64,000 nucleotides of DNA from Lophium mytilinum (GCA_010093605.1 MU004194.1:729793-793792); one strand, 5' to 3'; shown: positions 45,883-58,957, numbered from the stretch's first letter. Made by a program: numbers and translations. Notes: generated by a model not told the origin, from the letters alone.

Positions 45883-47169
45883 ATGGATACAAACATGGAG
45901 GATGTGAAGATGCCCGAGCCCATGCAGATGTTGTCTGTCCCGACCACAGAACCTGCCTCGATTTCGACTCTTGACGGATGGATTGAGAGTCTGATGGCCT
46001 GCAAGCAGCTAGCCGAAAGCGATGTCCAGAGACTTTGCGACAAGGTGAGCAATCCACACTGCGACGCTCAATTTTGCGTCGCTTGACTAGGGCACTCGTT
46101 TCATGTGTAGCAAAGGCTGACAGTTGTCGCGTGTCCAGGCTAGGGAGGTCCTGCAAGACGAGTCCAATGTACAGCCAGTGGTAAGCAGCATGCATGCTCT
46201 TTGAGGCTGTCAAAAGCTTACCGCAATTCAGAAATGTCCTGTCACCGTGTGCGGAGATATACACGGCCAATTCCACGACTTGATGGAGCTTTTCAAAATC
46301 GGTGGACCCAACCCAGATACTAACTACCTTTTCATGGGTGAGCTTCGAAGTAATATTTTGGCGCAAAGTCGTATTCTAACGATAATATAGGTGACTACGT
46401 CGACCGTGGCTACTTCTCGGTGGAAACCGTGACCCTCCTTGTGGCCTTGAAGATTCGGTATCCCCAGCGCATTACGATCCTCCGCGGCAACCACGAGTCC
46501 CGCCAAATTACCCAGGTATACGGGTTCTACGATGAGTGCCTTCGAAAGTACGGAAACGCCAACGTGTGGAAATCCTTCACGGATCTCTTCGACTACCTCC
46601 CCCTCACCGCCCTTATCGACAACCAGATCTTCTGCTTGCACGGCGGCTTGTCTCCCAGCATTGACACCTTGGATAACATCCGGGCTCTTGACAGAATACA
46701 GGAGGTGCCCCACGAAGGTCCCATGTGCGACCTCCTCTGGTCAGACCCTGATGATAGGTGTGGGTGGGGCATATCTCCCCGAGGCGCGGGGTACACGTTC
46801 GGGCAGGATATCTCTGAGGCGTTCAACCACAACAACGGTCTGACGCTTGTAGCACGAGCCCATCAATTGGTCATGGAGGGGTACAACTGGTCTCAGGATC
46901 GAAATGTGGTGACAATATTCTCTGGTGAGTTGGGTCCCCATTACTGCCACTGACGAAGGCTAATGCGCACAGCACCAAACTACTGCTACAGATGCGGTAA
47001 CCAGGCTGCGATCATGGAGATAGACGAGCATCTGAAGTACACCTTGTAAGCTATCTTCTACTGCCCTCTACTCAGCATATGCTAACATATCTGCAGCCTG
47101 CAATTCGACCCGTGCCCACGAGCTGGGGAGCCGATGGTGTCTCGCAGAACCCCGGATTACTTCCTTTAG
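45883..47169 (+). CDS. Protein phosphatase 2A catalytic subunit, 329 aa
   Basis: Six exons: 45883-46044, 46139-46180, 46232-46337, 46391-46924, 46973-47045 and 47097-47169. The enzyme is a Ser/Thr phosphatase working with scaffold and regulatory B subunits. Metal and active-site motifs are all present: [48 protein letters not shown], and the [19 protein letters not shown] and [11 protein letters not shown] segments. The C-terminus TPDYFL is the conserved tail that is methylated and phosphorylated in PP2A, which separates it from PP4, PP6 and PP1. Length is normal. The N-terminus carries about 20 extra residues, as usual in fungi. Confidence 0.96.
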
Positions 47170-47657
47170 ACAGCGTGCTTCCCTACTCGAGTCACTTTGC
47201 ATGATTGGTAGACTGTACATAATACATCAGCCTATCAAAACGAACCGGCTTGGTCTCGCGCTGTGGACCATCCGTGATGATGATGCCACGCTTGAATGGG
47301 CGTTACAGTTGGGTGCTTTCGCGATCGAACCATGGAGTGCGCTGCAGGAAGCACCAGGGCGTTGCGAAGCCAAGCGTGAAGGATGCAGACGGTACAACGA
47401 GCGTGTCTGCTCGATGGGCGATGAATATGAGCGTGCCATGAACTATTTTGCTCGTGTGCTGTTCGTTGTGACTGCCAGGCTGCTTCAACTAGCTACGATA
47501 GAACTAAAGCCCCCCACTTTGCGCTAGACCGAACCTTGGAATCGTTAATTGAATTTATCCGTGCCAACCTAGACGACGCGAAAAAGACGCGGCCCTCCAC
47601 GCGCCTCCTTTCCTCCCCACCACCCTCAACTTTACAGTTCCGCTACAACCACGCAAG

Positions 47658-50600
47658 ATGTCTTCCGTGGCCGACGCAGCTCTCAATTCGGATTTCTTGG
47701 GCGCCGCCACTCCCTCTAGCGACCCTGGCGCCAGCCGACGCAGGAACCAGACGCCCTCCTCAGCCAGACAGCGCGCCCCGCCCTCAAGTGCAGGCGCCGG
47801 GAGCGACCATGAAGGCTTCCCCGATGACAACATCGTCGGTGGAAGGGCACCTGGACGTAGGCCAAATGCTGCTACTGGGAACATACCTCGCGTCGTAGAC
47901 GTCACTGGCGAGACATTGTCGCAGCGGTTTGAGGAGTTTCTAGAAGGGTCAGTCTGTTGAGCATTGCTGCCAGAAGAAGTCAGAGATTGATATATTTCAC
48001 AGATTTACGGATGATCCCACTTCTTCCGCCGCCCCTACTGCGAGTGCCCAGACAGATGCCCGATTCTATATCGCTCAGATACACGGGCTTCGCCTGCACA
48101 ACCTGTCGACCCTATACGTTGACTTCACCCACCTTCTCAGACATGAAGACGGGGTGGTCGCTGAAGCGGTTGCAAGCGAATACTACCGTTTCTTACCGTA
48201 TATGGTCCGGGCATTGCACAATCTCATCGCAAAGTACGAGCCGCAGTATTTCCGCGAGCATCGTCAACCGGCTTCGGCGTCGTCTGTGACCAATTCATCG
48301 GTCGCTGGGAACGCCCTCAGTCAGAACGAGTCTCTCAACGAGAAAACGACGAACCAGCAAACGGACAAGATATTCACACTAGCCTTCTACAATCTGCCCC
48401 TCGTCTCTCGGGTGCGCCAATTGCGTACCACCTCTATCGGCCGCCTTTTATCTATCTCTGGAACTGTAACTCGCACTTCAGAAGTTCGTCCGGAGCTTTT
48501 CCTCGGAACTTTCATATGCCAGGCCTGTAACGCCATCGTGCCCAATGTTGAACAGACCTTCAAGTTCACGGAACCAACACAATGCCCAAATCAAGTGTGC
48601 GGCAACCGAGACGGCTGGCGCTTGGATATTCGGCAGTCTACGTTTGTGGATTGGCAAAAGGTCCGAATCCAAGAGAACAGCTCTGAAATACCCACTGGAA
48701 GCATGCCTCGTACCATGGATGTCATCCTCCGCGGTGAAATGGTAGACCGAGCTAAAGCTGGCGAGAAGTGCATCTTCACAGGCACAGTCATCGTCATACC
48801 GGATGTGAGCCAGTTTCGCGTGCCAGGAGTACGACCACAAGCAACCAGAGATTCTTCCAATGCCCCACGTGGAAGCGATGTGGGTGGCAGCGGCGTCACT
48901 GGGCTAAGACAGTTGGGTGTGCGTGATCTCACCTACCGAATGGCCTTCTTAGCGTGCATGGTAATCCCAGACACGTCCACTCCAGGCCATCCTCAGAGCA
49001 ACATCCTGGCGTCTTTGGGTCAAAATCAACCGCTGGAGTCCAATGCCACGGGCGAGGAAGCTCAAAAGGAGTATCTCGAATCACTCACGCCTTCCGAGAT
49101 TGAAGATCTTCGGAATATGGTACACAAGCCGAACATTTTCATGCGCCTGGTGGACTCCATCGCCCCAATGGTGTACGGGCATCAGGTTATCAAGAAGGGC
49201 TTGCTGCTCCAACTCATGAGCGGCGTGTCAAAGGAAACCCCGGAAGGAATGGCTCTTCGAGGCGATATCAACATATGTATCGTTGGCGACCCATCGACAT
49301 CGAAATCGCAGTTCTTGAAGTACATCTGCAGCTTCCTCCCTCGGGCAGTGTACACATCCGGCAAAGCTTCTTCGGCCGCTGGTCTCACCGCAGCAGTAGT
49401 CAAGGATGAGGAGACTGGCGAGTTTACTATTGAAGCGGGTGCACTGATGCTTGCAGACAATGGGATTTGCGCCATTGACGAGTTCGACAAGATGGATATT
49501 GCCGATCAAGTTGCCATTCATGAGGCTATGGAACAGCAGACTATCTCCATTGCTAAGGCCGGCATTCAAGCCACTCTCAATGCCAGGACATCGATTCTGG
49601 CAGCCGCTAACCCTGTCGGCGGTCGCTACAACCGCAAGACGACCTTGCGTGCCAATGTCAACATGAGCGCCCCCATCATGTCTCGTTTTGATCTTTTCTT
49701 CGTCGTGCTAGATGAGTGTGACGAAACCGTCGATCGTCACTTGGCAGAGCACATTGTCGATATCCATCGGCTTCGCGACGAGGCCGTTCAGCCTGAATTC
49801 TCGACTGAGCAGCTCCAGCGGTACATCCGGTTTGCACGTACCTTCAAGCCCGAGTTCACAGAAGAGGCCAAGCGAACTCTTGTCGAGAAATATAAGGAAC
49901 TTCGTGCCGACGATGCTCAAGGCGGTATTGGCAGGAACAGTTACCGCATCACGGTGCGTCAGTTGGAGAGTATGATCCGTCTCTCCGAGGCTATCGCCAA
50001 GGCTACTTGTGTGAGTGAAATCACTCCTGATTTTGTGCGCGAAGCCTACAATCTCCTCCGCCAATCCATCATTTCCGTCGAGAAAGACGATGTGGAAGTT
50101 GAAGACGAGGACGAAGAAGCGGCTCTCAATGATGGTGAGGCTGGTGCAGACGGCGAAGCTGCAACGGCGGACCAAGACCACGATATGGACGACCCAGATG
50201 ATGACGCTGATGCTGAAGCTGGTCCTTCCGGAGACGGTGCAGCGTCACGAGCCGCGTCTCGCACGCCAGCGCCACAACGTGAGCGTACCAAGATCACCTA
50301 CGACAAGTACATGTCCATCCTGAACTTGCTTGTGGGGCGCGTAAATGCGGATCAGGAGACATCCGAGGACGGCGTCGAGGAGGAAGAGCTGCTGGTCTGG
50401 TACCTTGAGCAGCGCGAGGCCGAATTGGAGACGCAGGAGGACTTGGAGAATGAGAGAGAGCTAGCGAAGAAGGTGCTAAGAAGGATGGTCAAGGTACGTG
50501 CTTTGTGTTCCAAATGCAGGTCAGAGCTGCGCTAATGCGAAGTAGGATTCTATTCTCATGCCTATTCGCGGCGAGGGATTAGCGGACGATCAGGGACATG

Positions 50601-50662
50601 GCCTTGCCCAAGGCAAAGTGGTCTATGTCATGCATCCTAATTGTTCTGTTGAAGATATGTAG
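47658..50662 (+). CDS. MCM6: MCM6 subunit of the replicative helicase, 965 aa
   Basis: Exons 47658-47947, 48003-50493 and 50546-50662, with introns of 55 and 52 nt. The protein is one of the six MCM2-7 ATPases of the replication helicase. Visible in order: a Ser/Pro-rich N-terminus; an N-terminal domain with YIAQIHGLRLHNLSTLYVDF; a zinc site CQAC..CPNQVC around residues 270-296; the MCM6-like STFVDWQKVRIQE strand; Walker A GDPSTSKSQFLKY (about 523); Walker B GICAIDEFDKMD (about 586); and the arginine finger SRFDLFFVVLDECDE (about 656). An acidic linker near 800-860 leads to the C-terminal winged-helix part, completed by the last exon (MHPNCSVEDM). The gene-specific motifs favour MCM6 over its paralogues. 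Confidence 0.94.
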
Positions 50663-51743
50663 GTTGGGTTTTGTGGTCTTGTTTCCAGGGAGTTTTGAAG
50701 GATACAGTACCTGGCATTGGGATGACTACGAGAACAGGTCAATCGGATGATATCACGGAGGGCATTGAAGGAGCTGGCGTTCTGTGTTTGTTGCTTCGGA
50801 GGTACAAAGAGTGTTTGTGAGGCTAGGTAGGCTACGGGTATACCGTATCTGCATGCGGAGGCCTACTTTTCTTGATCAAATATAGTGGTTATTGAAGGAA
50901 AAAGGACGAAGAAAAACATTCACCTTAAGAGTTTGCGAATCAAACTCAAGAAGGGCCAAAAATATGCACATCCCCGCACAGCCAAGCTACATGAAATACG
51001 ACGGATTTTTGTCTTTTTGCAGTCTGGCTAGAAATCCGCACTTTTTCCTCCTGTCTTCCCCCCTCCGCCACTGGCGCCCTGCCGCTGACCAAATCGGCCA
51101 ACGTTAAGCTTGCCTCAGCTCGGATTGGATAGCGGCTCAAAAATTACAATACATAAGGTATGAAAAAGAAAGGGCGGTCAAGAGGAGAGGGACGTACGTA
51201 CAACGGGGACCTCGAGCACGGAGCAGAGAGCGTGACGAGAGACGCGGAGAGCAAGGGATCTGTAACTAGAAAGCCTTTTGAGTATGCGCTGGTGATGTGT
51301 ACAGCTAACGTACGTACATGTGATGAGAATGCAGCATCCGTTTCCGTCTAGAAGGACACATGTATGTTCACCCGCATATCTAACTATACCGCTAGCCTTC
51401 ACTATTCCATTGCCATAGTGAGGTTTATATCAGACAGCTGAACAGGGCATTTGAAATGGTCGTTGGAATTGGCGGAAGCGTGATTGGCCCCTCGGCTTAT
51501 CGCGCTGGACGAGCAATGAGAACGATTAAGGTACTTTTCAATGCCCTTCTCTTTCCTTTTGCGCAGCCCCATGCTACGGCCGTCTACATGCCCTTCCCGT
51601 CGTGACGCCTACCACACATTCCATCGCCTTGGTCAGCATGTTGGATGCGCGCAACACTCAGACGCCTAGAGTTGAATGCTGCCCCCACGACGAGTTTGAT
51701 CTCGAACTTCCCCGCCATCCTCGATAACCACGACCCCACCACC
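50663..51743. other. Intergenic region, no gene seen
   Basis: 3' flank of MCM6 and promoter of the zinc-cluster regulator. AT-rich around 50820-51060. No coding frame with support. Confidence 0.45.
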
Positions 51744-54655
51744 ATGGACTCCGGCGCGAAGCTCGAGGCCGCTGACTCGCAGCCCAGCGCGGACGGCGCG
51801 CACAAGGCGCGGAGGAAGGGCAAGAAGGATCTCCTAGACGAGGGCTCGAAAAAGCGGCGATGCATATCCAGTGCATGTGTGCCGTGCAGGAAGCGCAAGT
51901 CAAAGGTAGGTTGCGACAGCGTCTCGTCCCCGCCGCGGAGATACACCCACCGACTGAAGCATCGCTATCTAGTGTGACGGCTCAACTCCATCCTGCTCTG
52001 CATGCGCCGCTGTATATAACACGGAGTGCATATACGACCCGAATTCGGACCACCGGCGGAAAGGCGTCTACAAGAAGGACATAGACAATCTCAAGACCCG
52101 GAACTCGACCCTCCAAACCCTCGTCCAAGCAATCCTAAACTACCCCGAAGATGAAGTTGCTGCGTTGGTGCAGCAGATTCGGACGTGCGAGAGTCTGGAT
52201 TCAGTTGCCGAAGCCATAATCGCGAAGGAGAATGGAATGGATGAGGACGAGGACGAAGCCGTGTCGCCGTACAGCGATGCGTCAGCATTTGCGCAAACGT
52301 TTGAGTCGAAGTTATCCGGCAAGATGGGCGAGCTGCGGTTGGAGGACGGCTCAACACGCTACATTGGGGGGACCTCGAACTTAATATACCTGGGAGCCGG
52401 ATCGGACTACGACGAGGGTTCTGAGTCGAACGTGGAGCAATATATGCAACAGGAGAACCCATTAACGTCGTGGACGACCGTCACATCGGACCCGGACTTG
52501 ATTGTACACCTTATGAACATGTATTTTTGCTGGCATTATACCTTCTTTACTACGTTATCAAAGAGCCTCTTTTACCGCGACTTCTTGCTTGGGAAACCTC
52601 CTCCAAACTCGCGCCGGAAAACTGAATACTGCACTCCTCTCCTTGTAAATGCGATGTTAGCTCTGGGATGCCACTTTACGTCCTGGCCCGGATCGCGAGC
52701 TACTCGGGATGATTCTGCTACTGCGGGTGACCACTTCTTCAAAGAAGCTAAGAGGTTGATCTTGGTAGACGATCTTCATGAGGTACCGAAGCTGACTACG
52801 GGTCCGTGTCTGAGAACGCAGCCGCTATCGTAGATGTGCTAATCCTCTTCTAGTACAAGCACTTGCTCTCATGTCTGTCCGTGAAGCTGGCTGTGGCCGA
52901 GAAGCCAAGGGCTGGGTATACAGTGGAATGAGCTTCAGAATGGCCTGTGACCTTGGACTCAACCTCGATTCCGGCGGAATGTATCATGACAAGAACGCAG
53001 CTTTAGATGAAACGGAGGAGGATGCACGCCGTATTACATTTTGGGGATGTTTCTTGTTCGACAAGTTCGTATTTCTGCCACGCATTCGGAAGCATTGGCT
53101 AATAACCTTGAATCTAGATGCTGGTCAAACTATCTCGGACGACTGCCACAGCTACCAACCTCGATAATAACAGTACCTAAATTCGAGGTCTTCCCGATGG
53201 AGGAAGCTGATCTCTGGTCTGCATATACCGATTCAGGCTTCAGCCAAGCACACACGCAGCCATCAAGAACTCGCGCTGTAAGCTCAAGCACCTCACCCCT
53301 TTTGTTATACACAAGGCTAAATGACGCAAAGGTCGCTCGCCAGATATCTGCCCTCTGTGAGATTAGTAATGACCTAATTAACTTTTTCTACAATCCCATC
53401 GACATGGATAAAGCGAAAGGTAAGCAATCGGAGCTCAAGAAGCTGAGCGAGATCCACCAAAGACTAGAGACATGGCGGAGAGAGCTTCCTAATGAGCTCG
53501 AACCCAAGGAAGGGGGGTTGCCAAGTATGTTGGTGATGCACATGTTCTTTCAATTGCTGTACATTCATCTGTTTCGGCCGTTCCTCAAGTACAATCAAGC
53601 GACTTCACCGCGTAAGATCTCTCCAAACCCATCTTCTGTCAGCCCATTCTGAACATCCAGCAGTACCGGCTCACGTCTCTCCGCGGAAACTATGCACCCA
53701 GGCAGCAGCCATGATTTCCAAACTACTCAGACTTTACAAACGATCCCACGTAAGCTTCCTCCGAGCCCCCATTCCTCTGGCCCTAGTCTAACCATCTCAG
53801 GGCTTGAGGCAAATCTGCAACGTCGCAGTCTACATCGCCCACAGCGCCTGCACAATCCACCTCCTAAACCTCCCCGAAAAGAACGCCAAACGCGACATCA
53901 TCCACGGGGTCAAGCACCTCGAAGAGATCGCCGAAGGCTGGCTCTGCGCCCGCCGAACCCTCGGCATCCTCAGCGTCCTCGCGCGCAAATGGAAAGTCGA
54001 CCTCCCCGAAGAAGCCGCCGCCGTCCTCTCCCGAACCGACGCCAAGTTTGGTCCCTACGGCGACGTCACCCCCAAGGTCCCAGCCCGCAAGCTCGAGCCC
54101 GTGTCGCCGCCGCTGCCCCAGTACACCATGCCCGCCATCCAAAACCCCACCCCTTTCTTCCCCGCCGACCCCACGATCGCCACCTCGATCTCCTCAGAGG
54201 CGCCCCGCAGCACATCCATACCGCACCCCCTCCCCCCAAGCTCGGCAGCCGACCTCCAGCAGTTCTCGCGCTATCCCACAGGCACACCGGCTTCGCAGCC
54301 AGCAAACACAGGGCGCCAGTCGCTCGACAGCACGAACTCATCCGGCGCGTCGCCGAGCCAGCTCTTCGGCGGCGTTGATGCCCTTGTCAGCGATGGCCAG
54401 GACTGGTGGCTGCGCGACCAGTCGCAGCTTGCGCTGGGGTTTGATAACTGGAACCTCAGTGAGGCGGATATCGCGTGGTTGAACACGACAACGGCGGCGG
54501 TGAGCCCGAGCAATGGGTATACGGCGCCTGCGGCGGCGGCGGCGGCGAATGGCAATGTGAATGCTAACGGGAATGCTAATGGGAATGGAGTGGGGGGGTT
54601 GAATGGGTATGGTGGGGTGCTGGATACGTATAATGAGAATGAGTGGTACCAGTAA
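51744..54655 (+). CDS. Zn2Cys6 transcription factor, NIT4/NirA-like, 861 aa
   Basis: Seven exons: 51744-51905, 51973-52801, 52854-53064, 53118-53277, 53332-53611, 53661-53749 and 53801-54655. The zinc cluster spans exons 1-2: CVPCRKRKSK, then CDGSTPSCSACAAVYNTEC, followed by YDPNSDHRRKGVYKKD, a linker I associate with NIT4/NirA, the nitrate-pathway activators. A coiled-coil dimer helix follows. The middle homology region includes GWVYSGMSFRMACDLGLNL and RRITFWGCFLFDKCWSNYLGR. The C-terminal 250 residues are Pro/Ser/Ala/Asn-rich, probably activating, with poly-Ala and Asn-Gly runs. Exon 5 may begin at 53332 (AAG acceptor, giving VARQIS) or 53344 (CAG acceptor); both keep frame. The NIT4 call rests on remembered resemblance, and no nitrate gene lies in this window. 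Confidence 0.8.
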
Positions 54656-55030
54656 GATGAAATGAAGGAATATATGTAGAAATGGCCGATCTCTGGAATG
54701 GAGCAAGCCGGTCTCGAGGCGTTGGTATATACATCTTGTTTGGGAATCTTGGCTAGGAATTCTGGAGTTATGATTGCCCCGGATACGATACTGTAGATCT
54801 CGGATATGTATTGGATCTAGAGGACGAGCTGGATAACATTCGTTCGTCTAGTAAGATAATGGGTCGTGGATTAATGAATGATGAGATAGTCTGAGCTTAG
54901 CTTTGTTGAAGAGAATCATGCAAAGGATATACCTGTAATACTAAAATCATATTGTAGTCTGAAGTGGAACTATTGATGAGAGTCTCATGGGCTCCCTGAA
55001 GAACAAACCTTGCCGCCGTTCTCCAACGCC
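54656..55030. other. Convergent 3' flanks
   Basis: AT-rich stretch between the stops of the zinc-cluster gene and the F-box gene. Nothing coding. Confidence 0.4.
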
Positions 55031-57477
55031 TCATTCAATACGCGGCCTCTTAGTAGGCGGCATATCGCTGTACTGAAGCGGACGTTTTTCAGGCTTGCGT
55101 CCAGCGCACCAGAACCGATTTGCCTCTTCCTTTGGCAAATCTGCCAGCTCCTCCCCATCCTCGGCGAAAATATTCTCTTCGTCGAGCATATCCTCCGTCA
55201 TCGGTGCTGCGTTGAGTTCCAGCGGCTTGTCATTCTGGCGGTAGAAAGAACGCTTGAGGAACCTCATTCGCGGATGTCTCTTGTGCAGATACCGACCTAC
55301 CATATGCATATAGCCATCGATACCTGAAGCTTCGATCCGCCGGCTGACAACGTCAAGCTCCAGCACCTGCCACGACTCGTCGCCCAGTAACTGCGCTAGT
55401 TGTTTAGACAACGACCAGGCTTCAAAGATCCCCGCCGGGATGAGGAGCGTAAGCTTCTTGAGTGCTGTAAGGCGGAGGGCGTAGCGTGCCCAGAACTTCC
55501 TCCAACCTTTCATTTCGCGAGCAACGAGGGCGACCTCACCCTTTGATAGCTGGCGGTTGGATTTTCCCCAGCCGGCCACGCCAGGCATGTCCAGGGAGTA
55601 CTGAATAATCAGCTCATCAACGAGATGGGCGATGCGGCTCAGGTTGAATCGTGCTTGGCTTGCCGCGAGAACTTGTTTTCGCTCTGCGCCCTCTCCAACG
55701 TGATGCTTATAATCCGAGAAGTACACACTGCGATCAAGTCCATTATTGGTGTAAGTCATCCCACGATCGCCTATTCTCAGGTTAATGAAAGTACTGATGC
55801 CAAGCTCAATATTGCACATACCGATACTCAATCTCACCGGGATGCCTAGTTGGCGCAGTGTCTCGAAAAAAGTCTTTAGACCCGATATGATGTCAGCCTT
55901 CGGCTTGGTGGTGCTGTGATCAATGTTGGCTGGGAAGACACTGCTCCTGGATCAGTGTTATTCCGAGGTGTAAGGTGGACAGATACGTACTCGCAACATA
56001 AAGAGTCCCATGCAAAAATGGGCCTGAAACCACAGGTCCTTACCATCCACTGCAAGGCGGACTGCATGTCTTCATCGACGGAACAGTCTGGGTACTCCAC
56101 CTGGTTGTTGCGCGTTGGCCTATGGACGGAAACAAAATGAAAAGGATGAAGGATGATATCACGAAGTGACTCCGTTGGTAGTACTTTGATGTGGGATTCT
56201 TGGGAAGCAGTATGGAGCTCCTTGAACATGTTGCAAAGGGAATGGCCAACTCCTTGGGTGACCTTTTGGCCAATCTCCATGTGGTTTCGCTCACAGGCCT
56301 CATAGTCGCCAGTATCAAATTCCCCCTCCTCCTCTCGATGCTGCGTCCCAGGGATCATGCGATGGGTGAGAAATTGGTATGGGTAGCTTCGGAAACTATC
56401 GCGATGCTCGTGCACCCAAGCGCAGAGACTGACTTCGATCTTGCAAAGCTTGCGTAGCTTGACGTTTTCGGAGACCAGCAGCGAGAGAAAAGGTGACAAG
56501 TCGTGCACTCTCAACGTCGTCAACGTTGAGGGGCCGTGAGTAATAAGTGCATCGACGAAGACGCAGACTCGCTGATGTATCTCCCATTCGGTCCAAGTGA
56601 TGTGGCGAAAGCTCCCTCGAACTCCTAGTGTCTTGAGCTGCGTACAGGCTGGAAGGATCGCGCTTGGAACAGAACTCAGGTCTCTACGACGCGATAGCCG
56701 AAAGTTAGGCTTGAACTGGTAGTCGTTGTATGAGTAGTTATACTCGACTCTTGAGTGAGCTGCGAAATCAGACCAATTGCAGACCTCCAGCTCTTGGAGC
56801 CGTGAGAAGAGATTCGGACAAGCCTGGACTAATTCATTCCACGTCCAGATCTCGGCAGGGGTCCACACAAAGTCTTTGATGTTAGAGATATCGAGACTCG
56901 TTAGGTTCGGTAGATTCTCGGCTATCCACTTGAAGTCATCGATGGAAGAGAAATGGCACATTGCTATCTTGGAAATAAACCGTCTATTGCCGTCATTGAC
57001 GGACGCACAGAAAGCCTCCCAGCGCTCGCGGCCAGGGCTCTTGTAATTCCAGTCATTAAGCCGCATTTCTCGGACATCTTCAAATTGAATTGGATACTTG
57101 TATATGACTTCATCGATGACCTGGGACTGCGAGAGTCCACGACAGACTAGCTTGAGCCTCAGAGCGTCCGCGCGCTCGAGGTAATCGGCAATGCATCTGA
57201 AGATGTCGGCTGGAATGCTTAGGATTGGATTGGTAGCATTGTTCCGAGGAGTTTGGAGAGTGTCAAGTTCCAGGTTCTCGTCGGTGACCATATCTGTGGC
57301 TAACGAGGTGCTTCCTTCAGCGCGTGGTGGCAACAAGAAGCTCCTCGCCTGGCGACGTTCGAGCTGCTCGACGCTCGCCAGCAGTTGTCGGCTTGGATGA
57401 GAAATTCGGCCGCCAAATCGAGTATGTGTAATTAGGTCGAGCAAATCCATATGACGATGTGACTCAATGAGCACCAA
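55031..57477 (-). CDS. F-box protein, 800 aa
   Basis: Exons 57477-55991 and 55946-55031, joined over a 44-nt intron with donor GTACGT and acceptor CAG. Joining gives WDSLCCESSVFPANIDHS and a sensible frame that continues to the stop at 55031, so the downstream 268-aa frame is the second half and not a separate gene. The F-box is near residues 86-125 (NPILSIPADIFRCIADYLER..LKLVCRGLS). The following part has leucine-rich segments such as LPNLTSLDISNI and CPNLFSRLQELEVCNW. The final 270 residues are charged. Known F-box proteins bring targets to SCF ubiquitin ligases; the target here is unknown. A second ATG nine codons in could also be the start. Confidence 0.82.
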
Positions 57478-58209
57478 GCCTGGGCGAACGGTGGCACAGT
57501 GGCAGAGATGTCTAGCTCAACTCTGCAATCAAGGTGAGGAGAAGTGAGCAAGAAAGTAGTCCAGAAGCTCTTCGTTAGTCTCGTGCAACCAACATGAGCT
57601 AGGCAGATGTGATGAGAGTCTCTCTGATAGGCGTATCTGACGAACACCGATGGATTTTTTTGGGCCGGCTTCAGGTCTGCCAGAAAGATGGATCCGGGAA
57701 GGCTGGCTACTACGTTTTCAAAGAATGCTGATGCTGCGGTCGTGTTGTCTGCGCCTGGAGGTCAGTTTGTAGCTATCGGGCTATGGCATACCCATGTTTG
57801 ACCAGGCTGAATTCAGTTTTTGGGGGAGAATGATCGTTGGATGCCTGAGCAGGCCACAAACCGCAAGGAGGAACCGTAGGACAAGCCCAGTTACCGATGC
57901 ACTCGCCCCGTGAAGGCAGTGAATGTTGGATGTCCTGGCGGTTGACGAGACGTTCATAGTTGACCTCTGAAACGGGCGCTGCAGGTGGTCTCGCGGGATG
58001 TGGCCTGTGCGGCCTTGGCGAGCCAAGCTAGCGACGCCGGATTTACCATTCCATTTCTTTGAACTATTCTACCCGCTATCCATGCAAGCACACTGAGGCT
58101 CGTCAACCCACGTCCCCAGCCCACGCAGCTCCCAAACCAAAGCCAATACTGCCATAGTATTCCGCGACTCCTGGTTTCCGCTTTCGAAGCTGCCAGCCCA
58201 TCGCCCGCC
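57478..58209. promoter_or_regulatory. Divergent promoter region, F-box gene and RPB8
   Basis: About 730 bp between two genes that point away from each other. No coding frame is supported. Confidence 0.4.
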
Positions 58210-58711
58210 ATGGCCGACTCCCAGCTCTTTGAAGAAACCTTCACCATCGAGGCAGTCGATAACCAGAAGTACGACCGCGTCTCCCGTGTGACCGGACAAT
58301 CGACCGACGGCGGGACTAAGTTCTGGCTCGACATCAACCATGAGCTCTTTCCCTTGAACGAAAAAGACAGCGTACAGATGGTTCTGGCAAGCACCCTCAA
58401 CCTCGACGGTTCAAAGGCCGAGAAGGGCTGGCGGGAGCTGTCGCGCATGGACAGCACGCTCGCTGACATGTACGATTACGTGTGTCACGGCAAGGTGTAT
58501 CGATTCGAAGAAGGCGCCGGCGAGAATATGTGAGTTCTGTCCCCGCAATTCTGAAGTAGCCGGCAAGTTTAGTTGGAATCGCCGCTGACACATCTGGTCT
58601 CGTAGCAAGGTGTATATCTCGTTCGGTGGGCTGCTCCTATATATCGATGGTCCGTATAAGAAACTCACGCCGCTGCGAATCGACTACGTCTATATGCTTC
58701 TAAAGAAATGA
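58210..58711 (+). CDS. RPB8: RNA polymerase I/II/III subunit RPABC3 (Rpb8), 141 aa
   Basis: Exons 58210-58529 and 58606-58711, intron 76 nt. The subunit is shared by all three nuclear RNA polymerases. Hallmarks: ESQ-type start MADSQLFEETFTIEAVDNQK, YDRVSRV, the DINHELFPL strand, YDYVCHGKVYRFEE, and the closing VYISFGGLLLYIDGPYKKL..IDYVYMLLKK. Length and order fit the family. The intron splits the last OB-fold strands from the rest, and exon 2 completes the conserved C-terminus exactly. Confidence 0.95.
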
Positions 58712-58957
58712 GAGGATTGGTTAAGGGAAAGCGGTCGTCCGCAAATGTCGTATGAACGACGAACGAATGGGGGCAATTCGGCACATGAGGTCTCAGCTGT
58801 GATCTAGACATAGAACGGTCATGATTCCAAAAAGGCCTGCTTGGAAAATAGGCACTTGCATGGGCGGCGTTCTTGGAGGACTCTTCTATTTGGGAGCCTC
58901 ATCAGCTCTGGTCTATGATGTAGCGCAGGCGTCCGGATACCCAAAAAGCTAGGCAGC

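Noticed and set aside
55031-55837. Separate 268-aa gene downstream of the F-box frame
   Set aside because: Sequence upstream of its first ATG is coding in the same frame and joins the F-box exon through a consensus intron.
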